The notes beneath the pieces are model-generated. The model saw only the letters and a list, made by a program, of their open reading frames with translations. It did not search any database and was not told the DNA's origin. From positions 166,240 through 230,239 of the forward strand of contig NZ_MKKC01000065.1 of NCBI RefSeq assembly GCF_001942255.1: a stretch of 64,000 nucleotides of DNA, in the 5' to 3' direction. Positions within the stretch are counted from its first letter, which is position 1. Each line of letters starts with the position of its first letter. The stretch is from Nocardiopsis sp. CNR-923 (GTDB lineage: Bacteria; Actinomycetota; Actinomycetes; Streptosporangiales; Streptosporangiaceae). Shown piece by piece: positions 18,631 through 26,159 of the stretch. The position numbers and the translations under genes are program-made.

Positions 18631-18653
18631 CTATTCCAGTAGTACAGGAATAG
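18631..18653. promoter_or_regulatory. Operator-like palindrome, copy 1
   Basis: CTATTCC (18631-18637) and GGAATAG (18647-18653) form a perfect 7-bp inverted repeat in a 23-bp site. It lies upstream of the lasso precursor (minus strand) and 100 bases before the plus-strand regulator cassette. A second site of the same length occurs at 18710. The XRE regulator at 19490 is the obvious candidate ligand (inference). Confidence 0.6.
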
Positions 18654-18709
18654 CCTGGGATCGACAAGCGGTTTGGGAACTCTTCGTGGCGAGGGGGTGA
18701 CAGGAGGTG

Positions 18710-18732
18710 CTATTCCATCCATACTGGAATCT
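18710..18732. promoter_or_regulatory. Operator-like palindrome, copy 2
   Basis: CTATTCCA (18710-18717) and TGGAATCT (18725-18732) repeat the site at 18631 with the same 23-bp length. This copy sits 25 bases before the start of the cassette gene at 18758, placing it over the likely promoter or transcription start. Confidence 0.6.
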
Positions 18733-18757
18733 AAAGCAACCCCCGTGGAGGCAGCAG

Positions 18758-18961
18758 ATGAAGCTCACCCGAGTGGCTGGCGAATGTAGTAACAGGCGGT
18801 CCTGCCCCACCGTCTACGCCAGCGATCGCGACACGATCGTCGTGCAGGGCTACGCGCTCACTCCCGAAGACCTCGCCGAGATCACCCTCCCCGAGGGCGA
18901 GAACGCCGTGGAGATCCCCCTGTCCCTGCTGAAGGAGGCCGCCCGTGCTCACGGAGTCTGA
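18758..18961 (+). CDS. Small hypothetical protein of the XRE/DUF6879 cassette, copy 1
   Basis: A 67-residue protein starts at ATG 18758 (MKLTRVAGECSN), with GTGGAGG upstream at usable spacing. The central CPTVYASDRDTIVVQGY stretch reappears in the second cassette at 21085 as CPTLYETDTGDIVVQGD, so the two are paralogues. Its stop overlaps the start of the DUF6879 gene (GTG 18945), giving a three-gene operon with the XRE regulator. No molecular function was recognised. Conserved position beside DUF5753 regulators suggests a regulatory accessory role. Confidence 0.7.
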   Translation: MKLTRVAGECSNRRSCPTVYASDRDTIVVQGYALTPEDLAEITLPEGENAVEIPLSLLKEAARAHGV

Positions 18962-19493
18962 ACTGGAGAAGTTCTTCGATGATCACCTGACTACGTCGGC
19001 TTTCCGTCTGGAAGCCCTGGACCACTACGAGGTCGACTCGGACGGGGACGACTTCACCAGGTTCAAGGCAGGCGAGCCCGAGCCCGACTGGGCGCGCAAG
19101 AACGCGTGGCTGGAGGTGCTGCGAGCGGAAGCGGAGGCCGGTATCCGTGAGTACCGGGTACGGGTCCTGCGCACTCCGCTCAGTGACTACATCCGCTACG
19201 AGTGTGAGTGGGGATATGTGCTCAACGCTGAAGCGGGGGAGGAGGTCCATGTCCTGGATCTCGCCGAGCATGACCTTCCGCCGGAGGTGGTGGACCATGA
19301 CTTCTGGCTGATCGACGACAAGTACCCCCTGCGCATGCACTACAGCGAGGCGGGTGAGTTCCTCGGCGCGGAGCTGGTCGATAACCTGAGGCGATACCAG
19401 AAGGCAAGGGACGCGGCGCTCGCTGCCGCCGAGCCGTTCGAGCGGTGGTGGGCGCGCCATCCCGAGGAGTGGAGAGTCAACCGGACTGTATGA
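18945..19493 (+). CDS. DUF6879 family protein, copy 1
   Basis: The 182-residue protein starts at GTG 18945, overlapping the preceding gene. It has the family pattern FFDDHLTTSAFRLEALDHY at the start, the RVRVLRTPLSDYIRYECEW core, and DFWLIDD near the end. It resembles the protein at 21281 (DDLFRRYRHTAWRLETRSYY, RLIDDPPSDYLRWKLW). In actinomycetes these proteins sit immediately upstream of XRE/DUF5753 regulators, and their biochemical role is unknown. The stop overlaps the regulator ATG (ATGA). Confidence 0.8.
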   Translation: MLTESELEKFFDDHLTTSAFRLEALDHYEVDSDGDDFTRFKAGEPEPDWARKNAWLEVLRAEAEAGIREYRVRVLRTPLSDYIRYECEWGYVLNAEAGEEVHVLDLAEHDLPPEVVDHDFWLIDDKYPLRMHYSEAGEFLGAELVDNLRRYQKARDAALAAAEPFERWWARHPEEWRVNRTV

Positions 19494-20362
19494 CGGTTCC
19501 GCAGAACACCCCGGCCGGTCGCGGTGCCGAAGGCCGCGACCGGCTCGCCCGCGCGCTGCGCGACGCTCGTGCCGACGCTGGCCTCAGTGGAGTTCGCGCG
19601 GGGCGGGCGGCGGGGATGTCGCAGTCCAAGGTCTCCAAGATCGAACGCGGCCTCCTGCTGCCGTCGGTGGACGACGTGGCGGCGCTGTGCCGGGTCTACG
19701 GGCTTGAGGGCGATGAGCGCGCGGAACTGGTCGCCTTGGCCGGGGACCTGCGGGAGGAGGCATCCAGCCGGGTGATCATGGCCCGGGGAGTCTCGCAGTT
19801 CCAGCGCCGTGTCGCTCAGTTGGAAGCCGACGCCGCGCGCGTGCGCTCATTCGATCCCGCCCTGGTTCTGGGGGTGTTGCAGACCCGCGAGTACACCCGC
19901 TGTATCTTCGATGACCCCCGTGACAAGGTTTCGGTGGAGGAAGCAGAAGCCGCCGTTGATGCCAGGCAGGAACGCCACAGGGCGCTGAGCGAGGGCAGGA
20001 CCCGCTACGAACTGATCATGCCGGAAGGGGCCCTGCGCTGGCAGGTGGGCTCTGCCTCGATCATGGCGGAACAGATCGAGCAGATCGCTGCTGCCGCGTC
20101 TCAAGGCGGGACGGCAGTAGTCGGCATCATTCCCTGGACGACGCCCGTGCACGTCTTTCCCGGCCATGCCTTCGACCTCTATGACGAGGACGCGGTTGTC
20201 GTGGCGACCGAGACGGCCACGGCGACCCTCACCGGTGCCGCTGACATCGCCACGTATCTGGAGCTGTTCGAGGAGTTGAAGAAGCTCGCCTGCTTCGGGG
20301 ACGAGGCGGTTGGACACCTGAATCGGATCGCAGGGGAGTATCGGGGACTGGCTGACTCTTGA
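19490..20362 (+). CDS. XRE-family regulator with DUF5753 domain, copy 1
   Basis: This 290-residue DNA-binding regulator starts at ATG 19490, coupled to the DUF6879 gene. Its N-terminal helix-turn-helix reads LRDARADAGLSGVRAGRAAGM then SQSKVSKIERG. The C-terminal DUF5753 ligand or partner domain includes SFDPALVLGVLQTREYTRCIF and GGTAVVGIIPWTTPVHVFPGH. The frame is intact, unlike its paralogue at 21805. It probably binds the paired 23-bp palindromes at 18631 and 18710 and so could control both its own cassette and the lasso precursor (inference). Confidence 0.88.
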   Translation: MTVPQNTPAGRGAEGRDRLARALRDARADAGLSGVRAGRAAGMSQSKVSKIERGLLLPSVDDVAALCRVYGLEGDERAELVALAGDLREEASSRVIMARGVSQFQRRVAQLEADAARVRSFDPALVLGVLQTREYTRCIFDDPRDKVSVEEAEAAVDARQERHRALSEGRTRYELIMPEGALRWQVGSASIMAEQIEQIAAAASQGGTAVVGIIPWTTPVHVFPGHAFDLYDEDAVVVATETATATLTGAADIATYLELFEELKKLACFGDEAVGHLNRIAGEYRGLADS

Positions 20363-20419
20363 CTCGACGCCCCGGCCCCGCGTGTTCGGGGCGGGGCGAC
20401 GACCGGATGAGGAGAGGGC

Positions 20420-20629
20420 CTACGGGCGGTCGGAACGGGTGGCGTTGAGGAAGGCGTCCCACTCGGCGCTGGGGAAGGGCAGGTGGCACCGGGAGGGGTT
20501 CTTCGAGTCCCGGACGGCCGCGCCGCAGGGGAGGTCAGCGACCTCGACGCAGTTCTGGTCGTGGCCGCTGTAGCTGCTCTTCCGGAAGTCCGTGGGGATG
20601 TGCGCAACCTCTACACAGTCCGGGCCCTG
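20420..20629 (-). pseudogene. DUF397 protein, N-terminus missing
   Basis: The frame ending at 20420 reads CVEVAHIPTDFRKSSYSGH and then CVEVADLPCGAAVRDSKNP, the DUF397 signature. It is nearly identical to the complete gene at 23621-23878, but the first 18 or so residues of that gene are absent: similarity stops near 20629. Beyond that point the DNA encodes an nSTAND1-like fragment on the other strand. The result is a truncated copy without a recognisable start codon. Confidence 0.65.
20420..20629. repeat. 210-bp direct repeat, copy 1
   Basis: Bases 20420-20629 match 23621-23830 in the same orientation at roughly 92% identity by eye. Both begin CTACGGGCGGTCGGAACGGG and both cover the DUF397 coding sequence. 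The copies flank a 3.2-kb segment that carries cassette 2 and the Nudix remnant. Confidence 0.85.
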
Positions 20630-20899
20630 GCGGCGGACCAGACACAGGCCGACGCCTCTACGCGCCGCGTCCGCAGTGACGGCGGCGAACTCCTCACCCT
20701 TTTGCGCGCGATCCGCCGCGAGAGCGGAGGACCCCGGCGCACCGTCCTGGTCGTCGACCAACTGGAGGAACTGGTCACCCTCAGCGGCGACCGCGACGTC
20801 TTCCTCGACGCCCTGCACGGCGACCGCCACCTGGGGGTGGTGGCCACCCTGCGTGTGGAGTTCCTCGGCGACCTGCTGGGCGGAAAGGTGCACGGATGA
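20625..20899 (+). pseudogene. Fragment of an nSTAND1-type NTPase (signalling kinase/WD40 family)
   Basis: The plus-strand frame from about 20625 reads RTVLVVDQLEELVTLSGDRD, then FLDALHG and LGVVATLRVEFLGDLL, before a stop at 20899. VLVVDQLEEL is the Walker B-like signature of the nSTAND1 domain found in large kinase-nSTAND-WD40 proteins. Nothing of the P-loop upstream or the WD40 repeats downstream is present, and there is no start signal. The fragment abuts the truncated DUF397 gene, so both were cut at one junction near 20627. Confidence 0.55.
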
Positions 20900-21084
20900 G
20901 CCGCCTTTCGACGAGGGACGTGAAGGCCGGGGTGGGATTCCTTCGACCCCAGGACCGGCACTTCCGCCGAACCCGCAGGTTGCTCGGAATTGCTCGCGCG
21001 GCCTGGGGGAAGGCCTGGCGCCTGTCCTGCGACGCCGGGGAGACTGGACCTCCCCGTTCCCTCGGAGAGGATGCCCCCACGAGG

Positions 21085-21279
21085 TTGCACAAGATAGGGA
21101 CCACGTCTCAGAACGGTGGTTGTCCCACGCTGTACGAGACCGACACCGGTGACATCGTGGTGCAGGGTGACCGGCTGACCGACCCCGAGGCTCTGGAACA
21201 GGTGAAGGATGTGCTTGAGGGCGAGGAGTTCGTCGTCGTTCCCCGCGCTCTGTTGACACGCTTCGCCCCCAAGGAGTGA
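21085..21279 (+). CDS. Small hypothetical protein of the XRE/DUF6879 cassette, copy 2
   Basis: The protein aligns with the 67-residue protein at 18758: GGCPTLYETDTGDIVVQGD corresponds to its CPTVYASDRDTIVVQGY. The best start is uncertain. TTG 21085 (LHKIGTTSQNG) fits the paralogue length at about 64 residues, with GGAGAGGA somewhat far upstream; the open frame extends back to 20896 through unrelated sequence. The gene ends two bases before the DUF6879 ATG at 21281. Function unknown. Confidence 0.55.
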   Translation: MHKIGTTSQNGGCPTLYETDTGDIVVQGDRLTDPEALEQVKDVLEGEEFVVVPRALLTRFAPKE

Positions 21280-21280
21280 G

Positions 21281-21808
21281 ATGAGCGAGATCATCAGCGG
21301 AGAGGCCTTCGACGACCTCTTCCGGCGTTACCGCCACACCGCGTGGCGGCTGGAGACCCGCTCCTACTACGGCAAGCTCGACGAGGACCGCCCCTTCCAG
21401 GACTGGCTCGCGGGTAAGGATCCGGGCCTGGACTGGTTCACCCCCTGGCTGCGTATGGTGCGCGAGGAGTCGACCACCGGTAAGCGCATGGAGCGGGTCC
21501 GGCTCATCGACGACCCGCCCTCGGACTACCTGCGCTGGAAACTGTGGGGTACCCCCTACAACCTTGGCGTGGGGGAGGACATCCGCTATCTGCCGCGCGA
21601 GCACCCGATCGTCGCGGAGCTGCCCGACTTCGACTTCTGGGTCTTCGACAGCACCACTCTGGCCCGCCTGGAGTTCGACGGCGACCGGTTTCTCGGGGTG
21701 CGGCTCACTGAGGACCCCGGCCAGGTCCTGGCGGCGCTCCGGGCCCGGGACGCGGCCTGGCACCACGCGCTGACCTTCACCGCGTACATGGCGTCCAAGG
21801 CCGTATGA
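21281..21808 (+). CDS. DUF6879 family protein, copy 2
   Basis: The intact 175-residue protein (ATG 21281, AAGGAG 7 bases upstream) has the DUF6879 pattern: AFDDLFRRYRHTAWRLETR, WLRMVREEST, RVRLIDDPPSDYLRWKLWG, GVGEDIRYLPRE and DFWVFDSTTLARLEF. It is paralogous to 18945-19493 but clearly diverged, so the two cassettes are not a recent duplication. Its stop overlaps the ATG of the downstream XRE gene, which is broken. Confidence 0.85.
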   Translation: MSEIISGEAFDDLFRRYRHTAWRLETRSYYGKLDEDRPFQDWLAGKDPGLDWFTPWLRMVREESTTGKRMERVRLIDDPPSDYLRWKLWGTPYNLGVGEDIRYLPREHPIVAELPDFDFWVFDSTTLARLEFDGDRFLGVRLTEDPGQVLAALRARDAAWHHALTFTAYMASKAV

Positions 21809-22654
21809 CGGATTATCAGACCGCCCGTGTCTCGCTCGGTGTCCGCCTGCGCGAACTCCGTTCCGAGGCCGGACTGTCCGGTCGCGAACTCTCCGCGCGC
21901 CTGGGCTGGCACCCCTCGAAGGTGTCGAAGCTGGAGCATGGGAAGCAGACCGCGAGTGTGGAGGATCTGCGCTCGTGGGCGCGGGTGTGCGGGCGTGTGG
22001 AAGCCGCCGAGGGACTGGTGGCGCAGCGGCGTTCTCTGGAGACCCACTGCGCGAGCTGGCGCCGTCAACTGGCGGCCGGGCACGGGCCGCGCCAGCGGGC
22101 TTAGGGTGAACTCGACGAGCGCACGCGCCGTTTTCGGATCATTCGAGTCGGCGTGCGTCCCTGGCCTTCTCCAGACCGCCGACTACGCCCGGTCCATGTT
22201 CCGTAGAGGGGTGCGCCTGCACCGCACACTCGACGACGGTGGCGAGGCGGTACGCGCGAGGATGGGCCGCCAGGGGATCCTCGACCTACCGGACAAGACC
22301 TTCCACATCCTGCTCTGGGAGCCCGCCCTGCGCCTTCGGCTGGGTTCGGAGGACGTGATGGCCGACCAGTTGACCCGTGTCATCGCGGAAATCATGCGGG
22401 GACGGGCGGAGATCGGAGTGATCCCGTTGCACACCGGCATGGACGTGGTTCCTTCCCACGGCTTCTGGATCTTCGACGACGACCAGGTCCTGGTGGAAAC
22501 GATCGGTGCCGAGCTGTGCCTGACCGATGACGACGCGGTCGCCCCTTACCAACGGGTGTTCGCGGAGTTGACGCGCTCAGCGGTACAGGGCCCCGCAGCC
22601 GCCCGGCTGGTGGAGGGAATCCGTCGTGACCTGGGGCGCTTGTCCGGCCACTGA
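21805..22654 (+). pseudogene. XRE/DUF5753 regulator, copy 2, broken by a stop and a +1 shift
   Basis: The N-terminal helix-turn-helix is intact (LRSEAGLSGRELSARLGWHPSKVSKLEHG). After RRQLAAGHGPRQRA an in-frame TAG occurs at 22102, where the family usually has a codon such as TAC. Reading through it continues GELDERTRRFRI in the same frame. A one-base insertion near 22130 is then needed to reach FESACVPGLLQTADYARSM and the rest of DUF5753. Unlike the other frame breaks in this window, this gene combines a nonsense change with a gain of one base, so it looks like a genuinely decaying copy. The first 99 residues could still be made as a short DNA-binding protein. Confidence 0.75.
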
Positions 22655-22679
22655 TCGCCGCGATGACGCTTGTGCGTCG

Positions 22680-22715
22680 GACGGCAGGTTGACAGTCCTC
22701 ACCGGTCCTGCCGTC
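22680..22715 (+). terminator. Hairpin after the broken XRE gene
   Basis: GACGGCAGG (22680-22688) and CCTGCCGTC (22707-22715) give a perfect 9-bp stem with an 18-base loop, 25 bases downstream of the XRE stop codon. There is no strong T tail. Confidence 0.45.
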
Positions 22716-23078
22716 TGACCGTTCGATCATCGGCCATCGCCCGAGTACGGCCCGGGGCGCCGGGCCGACGGCGACATGTACGTCGACACCCACCTCAGCG
22801 GGGCCAACGCCTACGGCAATCCCCTGTTCCACCTGCGGCGTCATGGCGACGGCGACCTGTTTCGACGCCTACGCCGCCAACGCGGACGCCGTATGGCGGA
22901 CCTCCCAGCCTCTCAAGGAGTAGCCGAGTACGGCCTGTACCGAGTACGACGACGATCCGGCCAGGCCCACGCCGAACAGCCTGGCGGTGGCAGCCGGCGC
23001 CGCTGTTCTCGGCGAGGTGGGGCGCCTGTTGCCGCAGCGGCGGGTGGACAACGGGCTCCGGGTGATGTCCGGCGGGGG
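22716..23078. other. Gene-poor stretch with fragments
   Basis: No gene could be supported here. A 26-residue frame at 22843-22923 (ATG ... YAANADAVWRTSQPLKE) and a short frame from 22776 (YVDTHLSGANAYGNPLFHLR) look like tails of coding sequences but have no ribosome sites and no recognised family. The stretch leads directly into a decapitated Nudix gene, so it is probably decayed DNA. Confidence 0.5.
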
Positions 23079-23396
23079 ATGGGCGTGGCCGAGAGCCTGC
23101 CCGAGACCGCGGTTCGCGAGGTTCGGGAAGGGACCGGCCACGACGTGGAGGTCGCCGGGCTGCTGGACACCTGCGCCGACGCCCGGCACATCATCGCCTA
23201 CAGCGATGGTGAGGTGCGCCGCCAGTCCAACGTGCGCTCTCGTGCTCGCCCCATCGGCGGCGCGCCTGCGGTGAGCGACGAGTCGCCCGAGGTGCGCTGG
23301 CTTCCTCCCGAGGAGCTGGAAGGTGTTCCGATGCGCCACACCCAGCGCCTGAGGGTGGAACACGCCCTCCACGGCAGTGCACCGCACCTCGGGTGA
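23079..23396 (+). pseudogene. Nudix hydrolase, C-terminal remnant
   Basis: The frame reads ESLPETAVREVREGTGHDVEV, then HIIAYSDGEVRRQSNV and SDESPEVRWLPPEELEGVPM. This is the second half of a Nudix hydrolase with the family's usual C-terminal pattern. The Nudix box should read REVREETG; here the second catalytic Glu is Gly (REVREGTG). Everything N-terminal to the box is missing, and no start codon with a ribosome site is visible. Both changes point to a dead gene. The short segment before it (23397 onward after its stop to 23620) holds nothing recognisable. Confidence 0.7.
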
Positions 23397-23620
23397 GATT
23401 CGCTCAGGCTGACTTCCGCCTGAGGACGGGAACCTCAGTGGTCCCGGCCGTCCCGGTGACCCACACGGGCCTCCTCACCGAGGCACGTCGGCGTCGCCGC
23501 CCTTTTCCAGGGACGAGGCGGCCGCGCGGATCGAGGGGGAGAGTGACGACGGATGGCTGCCCCATGCCCCGGTGCCCCGGCCACGTCTTGGACCAGGGCA
23601 CCGGATTGGGGTGCGGTGGT

Positions 23621-23830
23621 CTACGGGCGGTCGGAACGGGTGGCGTTGAGGAAGGCGTCCCACTCGGTGCTGGGGAAGGGCAGGTGGCCCCGGGAGGGGT
23701 TCTTCGAGTCCCGGACGGCCGCACCGCAGGGGAGGTCTGCGACCTCGACGCAGTCTTGGTCTTGCGCGCTGTAGCTGCTCTTCCGGAAGTCCGTGGGGAT
23801 GTGCGCGACCTCCACGCACTCAGCACGGTT
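23621..23830. repeat. 210-bp direct repeat, copy 2
   Basis: This is the second copy of the repeat at 20420-20629, in the same orientation. It covers the 3' three quarters of the intact DUF397 gene. Differences from copy 1 are scattered substitutions, consistent with an older duplication or gene conversion between paralogues. Confidence 0.85.
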
Positions 23831-23878
23831 GCCGCTGTAGCTGGACTTGAAGAAGGTCAGTCCGTCATGGCTGAACAT
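23621..23878 (-). CDS. DUF397 protein with two DUF397-like segments
   Basis: The 85-residue protein starts at ATG 23878, overlapping the end of the upstream XRE gene by 14 bases. It contains two tandem copies of the motif (FFKSSYSGNRAECVEVAHIP and FRKSSYSAQDQDCVEVADLP), then AVRDSKNPSRGHLPFPSTEW. DUF397 proteins are typical partners of XRE/DUF5753 regulators in Streptomyces relatives (the BldB/WhiJ type of system), where they may act as antagonists. The gene is complete, unlike the copy at 20420. Confidence 0.85.
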   Translation of the reverse strand: MFSHDGLTFFKSSYSGNRAECVEVAHIPTDFRKSSYSAQDQDCVEVADLPCGAAVRDSKNPSRGHLPFPSTEWDAFLNATRSDRP

Positions 23879-24730
23879 GCTCTTCGTAGGACTCCAAGCT
23901 CTGCTTGAGGAAGCGGATGGTCTCCGTTGGCCGGAGAGCGGCTGCGTTCAGGTGTGAGAAGTCAGATACGTAGCGTCGCACAGACTCGCTCTCCTGTACA
24001 AAGAGGATATCTGTCGACGTTTCCGTGTAAACGATGCTCGGATCGAGCTCGCTGGGGAAGTCCAGCATGACGAACGATCCGGAGAGGGCAGCGTGCATCC
24101 CAGCGGCGAAGGGCAGCACCTGGATATTCACGTTGTGGTGCATCGCCATGTTGATCAGGTGTCGCAACTGCTCGCACATGACCTTGGTGGTGCTTGGCAT
24201 ACGGTGCAGGGCGGCTTCGTCGATCACTGCCCAAAGGTGGAGGGGCCGGTGCCTGGTCAGCACGTGCTGTCGCTGCATGCGAGCGTCGACATTGCGCTGT
24301 ACCTCCTTACCGGAGAGGGTGCCGCCTCCCCTGAAGACCGCTTCGGCGTACTCAGGCGTTTGCAGCAGGCCAGGGATGACCTGGCACTGGTACATGCGCA
24401 TCATCGACGCCTCTACCTCGAAGTCGGGGAGGGCGTTGCCCCGGAAGACGTCTCTGTAGTTGGACCACCAACTTGTTCCTTGGACTCCTTCGCCAGCTCC
24501 TGAAGCGCTTCGCGCTCCTCAGTTGAGGCGCCGTACAGCTCTGCCAAGGCATCAATGTCGCGTTGCCGGATACGACGAGCATCTGCGGACTCGATGTTGC
24601 TGAGCGTGGACTGGGGGACTGACGCCTCTTTGGCCGCGACGGAGAGCTTGAGACCTTCGGCCTCCCTGAGGCGGCGAAGCTCTCTGGCGAGCCTGCGGCG
24701 GCGCACGCTGGGGCTGATCGGATGCTTCAT
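23865..24730 (-). CDS. XRE-family regulator with DUF5753 domain, copy 3 (one -1 frame break)
   Basis: ATG 24730 opens a helix-turn-helix (LREAEGLKLSVAAKEASVPQSTLSNIESAD). After a single-base loss near 24440 the frame continues NALPDFEVEASMMRMYQCQ, then VIPGLLQTPEYAEAVF, the DUF5753 signature, for about 288 residues in total. There is no ribosome site, but TAGGCT (reverse strand, 24737-24742) lies six bases before the ATG, which suggests a leaderless transcript. The gene is followed by DUF397 and divergent from an ATP-binding anti-sigma-like protein, the standard layout of this regulatory module. It has lower GC than its neighbours. Confidence 0.82.
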
Positions 24731-24736
24731 GGGGTG

Positions 24737-24767
24737 AGCCTACGCGACAGACTTGTGTTTATCGAGT
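24737..24767 (-). promoter_or_regulatory. Leaderless promoter and operator half-sites for XRE copy 3
   Basis: On the minus strand TAGGCT (24742-24737) is a good -10 element placed so that transcription would begin at the ATG. Just upstream lies ACTTG-N7-CGAGT (24751-24767), an imperfect inverted repeat that recurs at 24781 on the other side of the divergent region. This suggests autoregulation by the XRE protein. Confidence 0.45.
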
Positions 24768-24774
24768 TTGAGCG

Positions 24775-24803
24775 TTGACAACTTGTATATCGAGTCTCAT
24801 CAT
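24775..24803 (+). promoter_or_regulatory. Promoter with internal operator for the ATP-binding protein gene
   Basis: TTGACA at 24775-24780 is a consensus -35 element; CATCAT at 24798-24803 is a weak -10 with 17-base spacing. The spacer contains ACTTG-N5-CGAGT (24781-24795), the second copy of the element at 24751. A bound regulator would occlude the promoter. Confidence 0.5.
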
Positions 24804-24955
24804 GGTGAGTGTAGTCAGTGATCGGGGTCTCACCCAGAGTCCTGATGGCAAGGCTACGCGGTGCCCCATCCCGGTGTTCGGGAAACGCGAAGGTCTCACC
24901 CCTGCGGGCACACCGAACCCCCGTCCGCTCCACGCACGCAAGGAGTCTGTTCGTC

Positions 24956-25518
24956 ATGCCCGCAAGCGCTCCCATGCCCCTGCTGCCGGAGATCACCGTC
25001 TCCCTCAGCGAGCTCGTCCCGCCCCGCTGCCGCCACTACTTCAACCACCGGTCCGGCCGCCCCCACTACCGCACCCGCCGCTACGACTTCGGCTCCTCGC
25101 CCCAGTACATGCCGTTGGTCCGCGCCTTCCTCACGCCTGCGCCGCCGGACAGGACGAGGACTACCGCTTCGTGTTCACCCTGCTCGGGTCCGAACTCGCC
25201 AACAACGCGGTGAACCACTCGAAGTCGGGGGATCGGTTCGGGTTCTACACGCTGCGGTGTGTGCGCCGCCGCGACGGCCTCCACCTCACCTGCCGCGACG
25301 AGGGGGCCCGGCGCACACACTCCCAGGGGAAGACGGACAGCCACCACCTGGCCGCCGCCTCCGCCGGGCTCGACCTCGACGCCGAATCCGGTCGCGGCCT
25401 GGCCCTGGTCGACGCCCTGGCCACCGACTGGGGCGACAACGGCTTCACCGGCCACCGGCAGGTGTGGTTCTTCCTCGCCTACGACCTCAGCGGGAGCCGC
25501 TGGAACGACCCGCAGTAG
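24956..25518 (+). CDS. HATPase-type ATP-binding protein (anti-sigma/RsbW-like), one -1 frame break
   Basis: ATG 24956 lies 10 bases after AAGGAG. The frame shifts by one base near 25132 (RAFL to HACAAGQDEDYRF), giving about 187 residues. The ATP-binding fold is shown by the N box SELANNAVNHS and the G box GRGLALVDALATDWG, as in RsbW/SpoIIAB-type kinases. In actinomycetes such orphan HATPase proteins commonly sit divergent from XRE/DUF5753 and DUF397 genes. The substrate is unknown; it could act on an anti-sigma antagonist. Confidence 0.78.
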
Positions 25519-25648
25519 CAGGTCACTCCGTCTCCCCGACCGCGAGTCAGCACGGCAGAACTGGTACAGGCCCGGGAGAGCGATGCCGCGCTCTTCCGGG
25601 CCCACCAATCCCGACATCCAAACCGGCCAAGGTGAGAAAGCAGGATCA

Positions 25649-25986
25649 GTGACGCATCCTATCCCCGCACCCCGCCCGCCCGTCGACGTTTTCCCGAACT
25701 CCGCCGCACGGCCCGGCGCGGTCCCCGGCCCCTTCTGCGCGTCCTGTGCGCACCCCTCCTGCCGACGCGGCGCGCCGCACGCCTGCCCCGTCTCGGTGGC
25801 CACCGCGCCGAGTTCGCCCGCGAACACCTGCGCGCGGCCTCCCTCCAGGCCCGTCACCCCCACCTGCTCATCTGGTTCGGGGAGAGCACGCTGTCCTACT
25901 GGGTGGTCGGACCGGACGGCATCACCGAGGCACCCAGCTTCGGAGTCCTCCTGCTCCTGGTCGGCTCCATGTCGGTCGGGGCCTGA
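25649..25986 (+). CDS. Small protein with a Cys-rich N-terminus, unknown function (one -1 frame break)
   Basis: GTG 25649 (AGGATC just upstream) opens a proline-rich start. The segment CASCAHPSCRRGAPHACPVS follows, with five cysteines and histidines that could bind a metal. With one base restored near 25795, reading continues GGHRAEFAREHLRAASLQAR, then HLLIWFGESTLSYWVVGPDG and ends in a hydrophobic tail (VLLLLVGSMSVGA) at about 112 residues. I do not recognise the family. It lies in the regulator cluster just ahead of pglX, separated from it by 170 bases. Confidence 0.45.
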
Positions 25987-26159
25987 GCGGCCGTCGCACC
26001 GGGAGGTGGTCGTGTTTCGAGCGTGACCACCACCCGGTGTCCTTCGCTGTGGCTCGGTGCGCGGATTGGTGGTAGACGTTGAGGAATCGGGGTGCGAGCA
26101 GCACGCTCCAGACGGGACAATGAAGGCCCCCTGTCCCTCTCGTCGTGTTGGGAGCCCTC

